Part shown: piece by piece, positions 6,944-7,024 of the stretch
Layout: the number at the start of each line of letters is the position of its first letter
Numbering within the stretch: the stretch's first letter is position 1
NCBI GenBank assembly: GCA_030532815.1
Contig: JAUNKI010000108.1
Location: 1-7,024 of the forward strand
Direction: 5' to 3'
Length of the DNA: 7,024 nt
From: Leptotrichiaceae bacterium
Lineage (GTDB): Bacteria > Fusobacteriota > Fusobacteriia > Fusobacteriales > Leptotrichiaceae
Position numbers and translations under genes: made by a program
Notes under the pieces: generated by a model
Told to the model about the DNA's origin: nothing
Database searches by the model: none
What the model saw: the letters and a program-made list of their open reading frames with translations, nothing else

Positions 6944-7013
6944 CTCATAGAATTACTTCTCGTATCAAAATTTAAAAAGTTAAACTGAACATTTAACGGA
7001 GTAATTCTATGAG
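6944..7013 (+). promoter_or_regulatory. inverted repeat covering a ribosome site and start codon
   Basis: CTCATAGAATTACT (6944-6957) is the exact complement of AGTAATTCTATGAG (7000-7013). In RNA the stem extends by a U-G and a C-G pair to 16, with a loop of about 38 bases. The right arm contains most of the GGAG (6998-7001), the spacer and the ATG (7009-7011) of the edge ORF, so a transcript containing both arms would hide the start site, while one beginning inside the loop would not. The alternative is a DNA-level site such as the end of an insertion sequence. Confidence 0.55.
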
Positions 7014-7024
7014 ATACAGTATTG
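7009..7024 (+). CDS. possible start of a protein gene, cut by window edge
   Basis: ATG at 7009-7011 lies seven bases after GGAG (6998-7001), and the five visible codons read MRYSI before the window ends. A short M-x-Y-S start is common among IS630-type transposases, which also insert at TA. That would fit the TA-flanked elements here and the hairpin over the start, but five residues cannot establish a family. Whether the frame stays open cannot be seen. Confidence 0.3.

Larger units (their letters stand above)
6245..7024. other. gene-poor right flank
   Basis: No complete gene of normal length is visible. The stretch contains an inverted copy of the left-flank element (6374-6524), a weak coding remnant (6563-6707), a second kind of short element (6765-6903), an inverted repeat (6944-7013) and the first codons of a possible ORF at the edge. 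In 6245-6373 there is no clear terminator for the peptidase gene. The only notable point is a 14-base TGAAAACTGTCAAA (6270-6283) that also occurs at the inner end of copy A. Confidence 0.65.

Noticed and set aside
1..7024. Looked for tRNA, rRNA, CRISPR arrays, riboswitches and toxin-antitoxin pairs
   Set aside because: No cloverleaf with conserved T-loop, no regularly spaced direct repeats and no known riboswitch core were seen; the gene-poor flanks are too AT-rich to support RNA structure calls by eye.

Overview
The window is very AT-rich. It holds three intact genes in a central block (1469-6244), flanked by gene-poor DNA full of decayed coding fragments and short inverted-repeat elements. 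Strong AGGAGG-type ribosome sites, heavy AAA/AGA/ATA codon use, a mevalonate-route gene pair and an exported M13 peptidase suggest a low-GC anaerobe. My best guess is the Leptotrichia side of the Fusobacteria. This is inference from composition and gene content; a low-GC Firmicute cannot be excluded.

Central block. On the minus strand mvaS (HMG-CoA synthase, 2755-3945) is followed by mvaA (class II HMG-CoA reductase, 1469-2755). Stop and start overlap as TAATG, so the two are almost certainly one transcript. Together they turn acetoacetyl-CoA plus acetyl-CoA into HMG-CoA and then mevalonate, the entry to mevalonate-route isoprenoid synthesis. No thiolase or later pathway gene is in the window. 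Divergent from mvaS, across a 229-base intergenic region with a plausible promoter on each strand, lies a 689-residue secreted M13 (neprilysin/PepO-like) zinc metallopeptidase (4175-6244). It shares only the promoter region with the mva genes; I see no functional link.

Left flank (1-1468) has no intact gene. It holds plus-strand remnants (143-340 and about 355-504), a probable divergent copy of a small inverted-repeat element (516-663), a minus-strand pseudogene with one internal stop and two frameshifts (693-1150), a well-formed element of about 152 bases (1149-1300), and about 170 bases of featureless DNA before the mvaA stop.

Right flank (6245-7024) has a second, inverted copy of the same element (6374-6524), a weak coding remnant (6563-6707), a different TA-flanked element of 139 bases (6765-6903), and at the edge a 14-base perfect inverted repeat that would bury the ribosome site and start codon of an ORF running off the window.

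I found no convincing new multi-gene system. The observations most worth following are the family of short TA-flanked elements sitting behind both transcription units, and the hairpin over the start site at the right edge.
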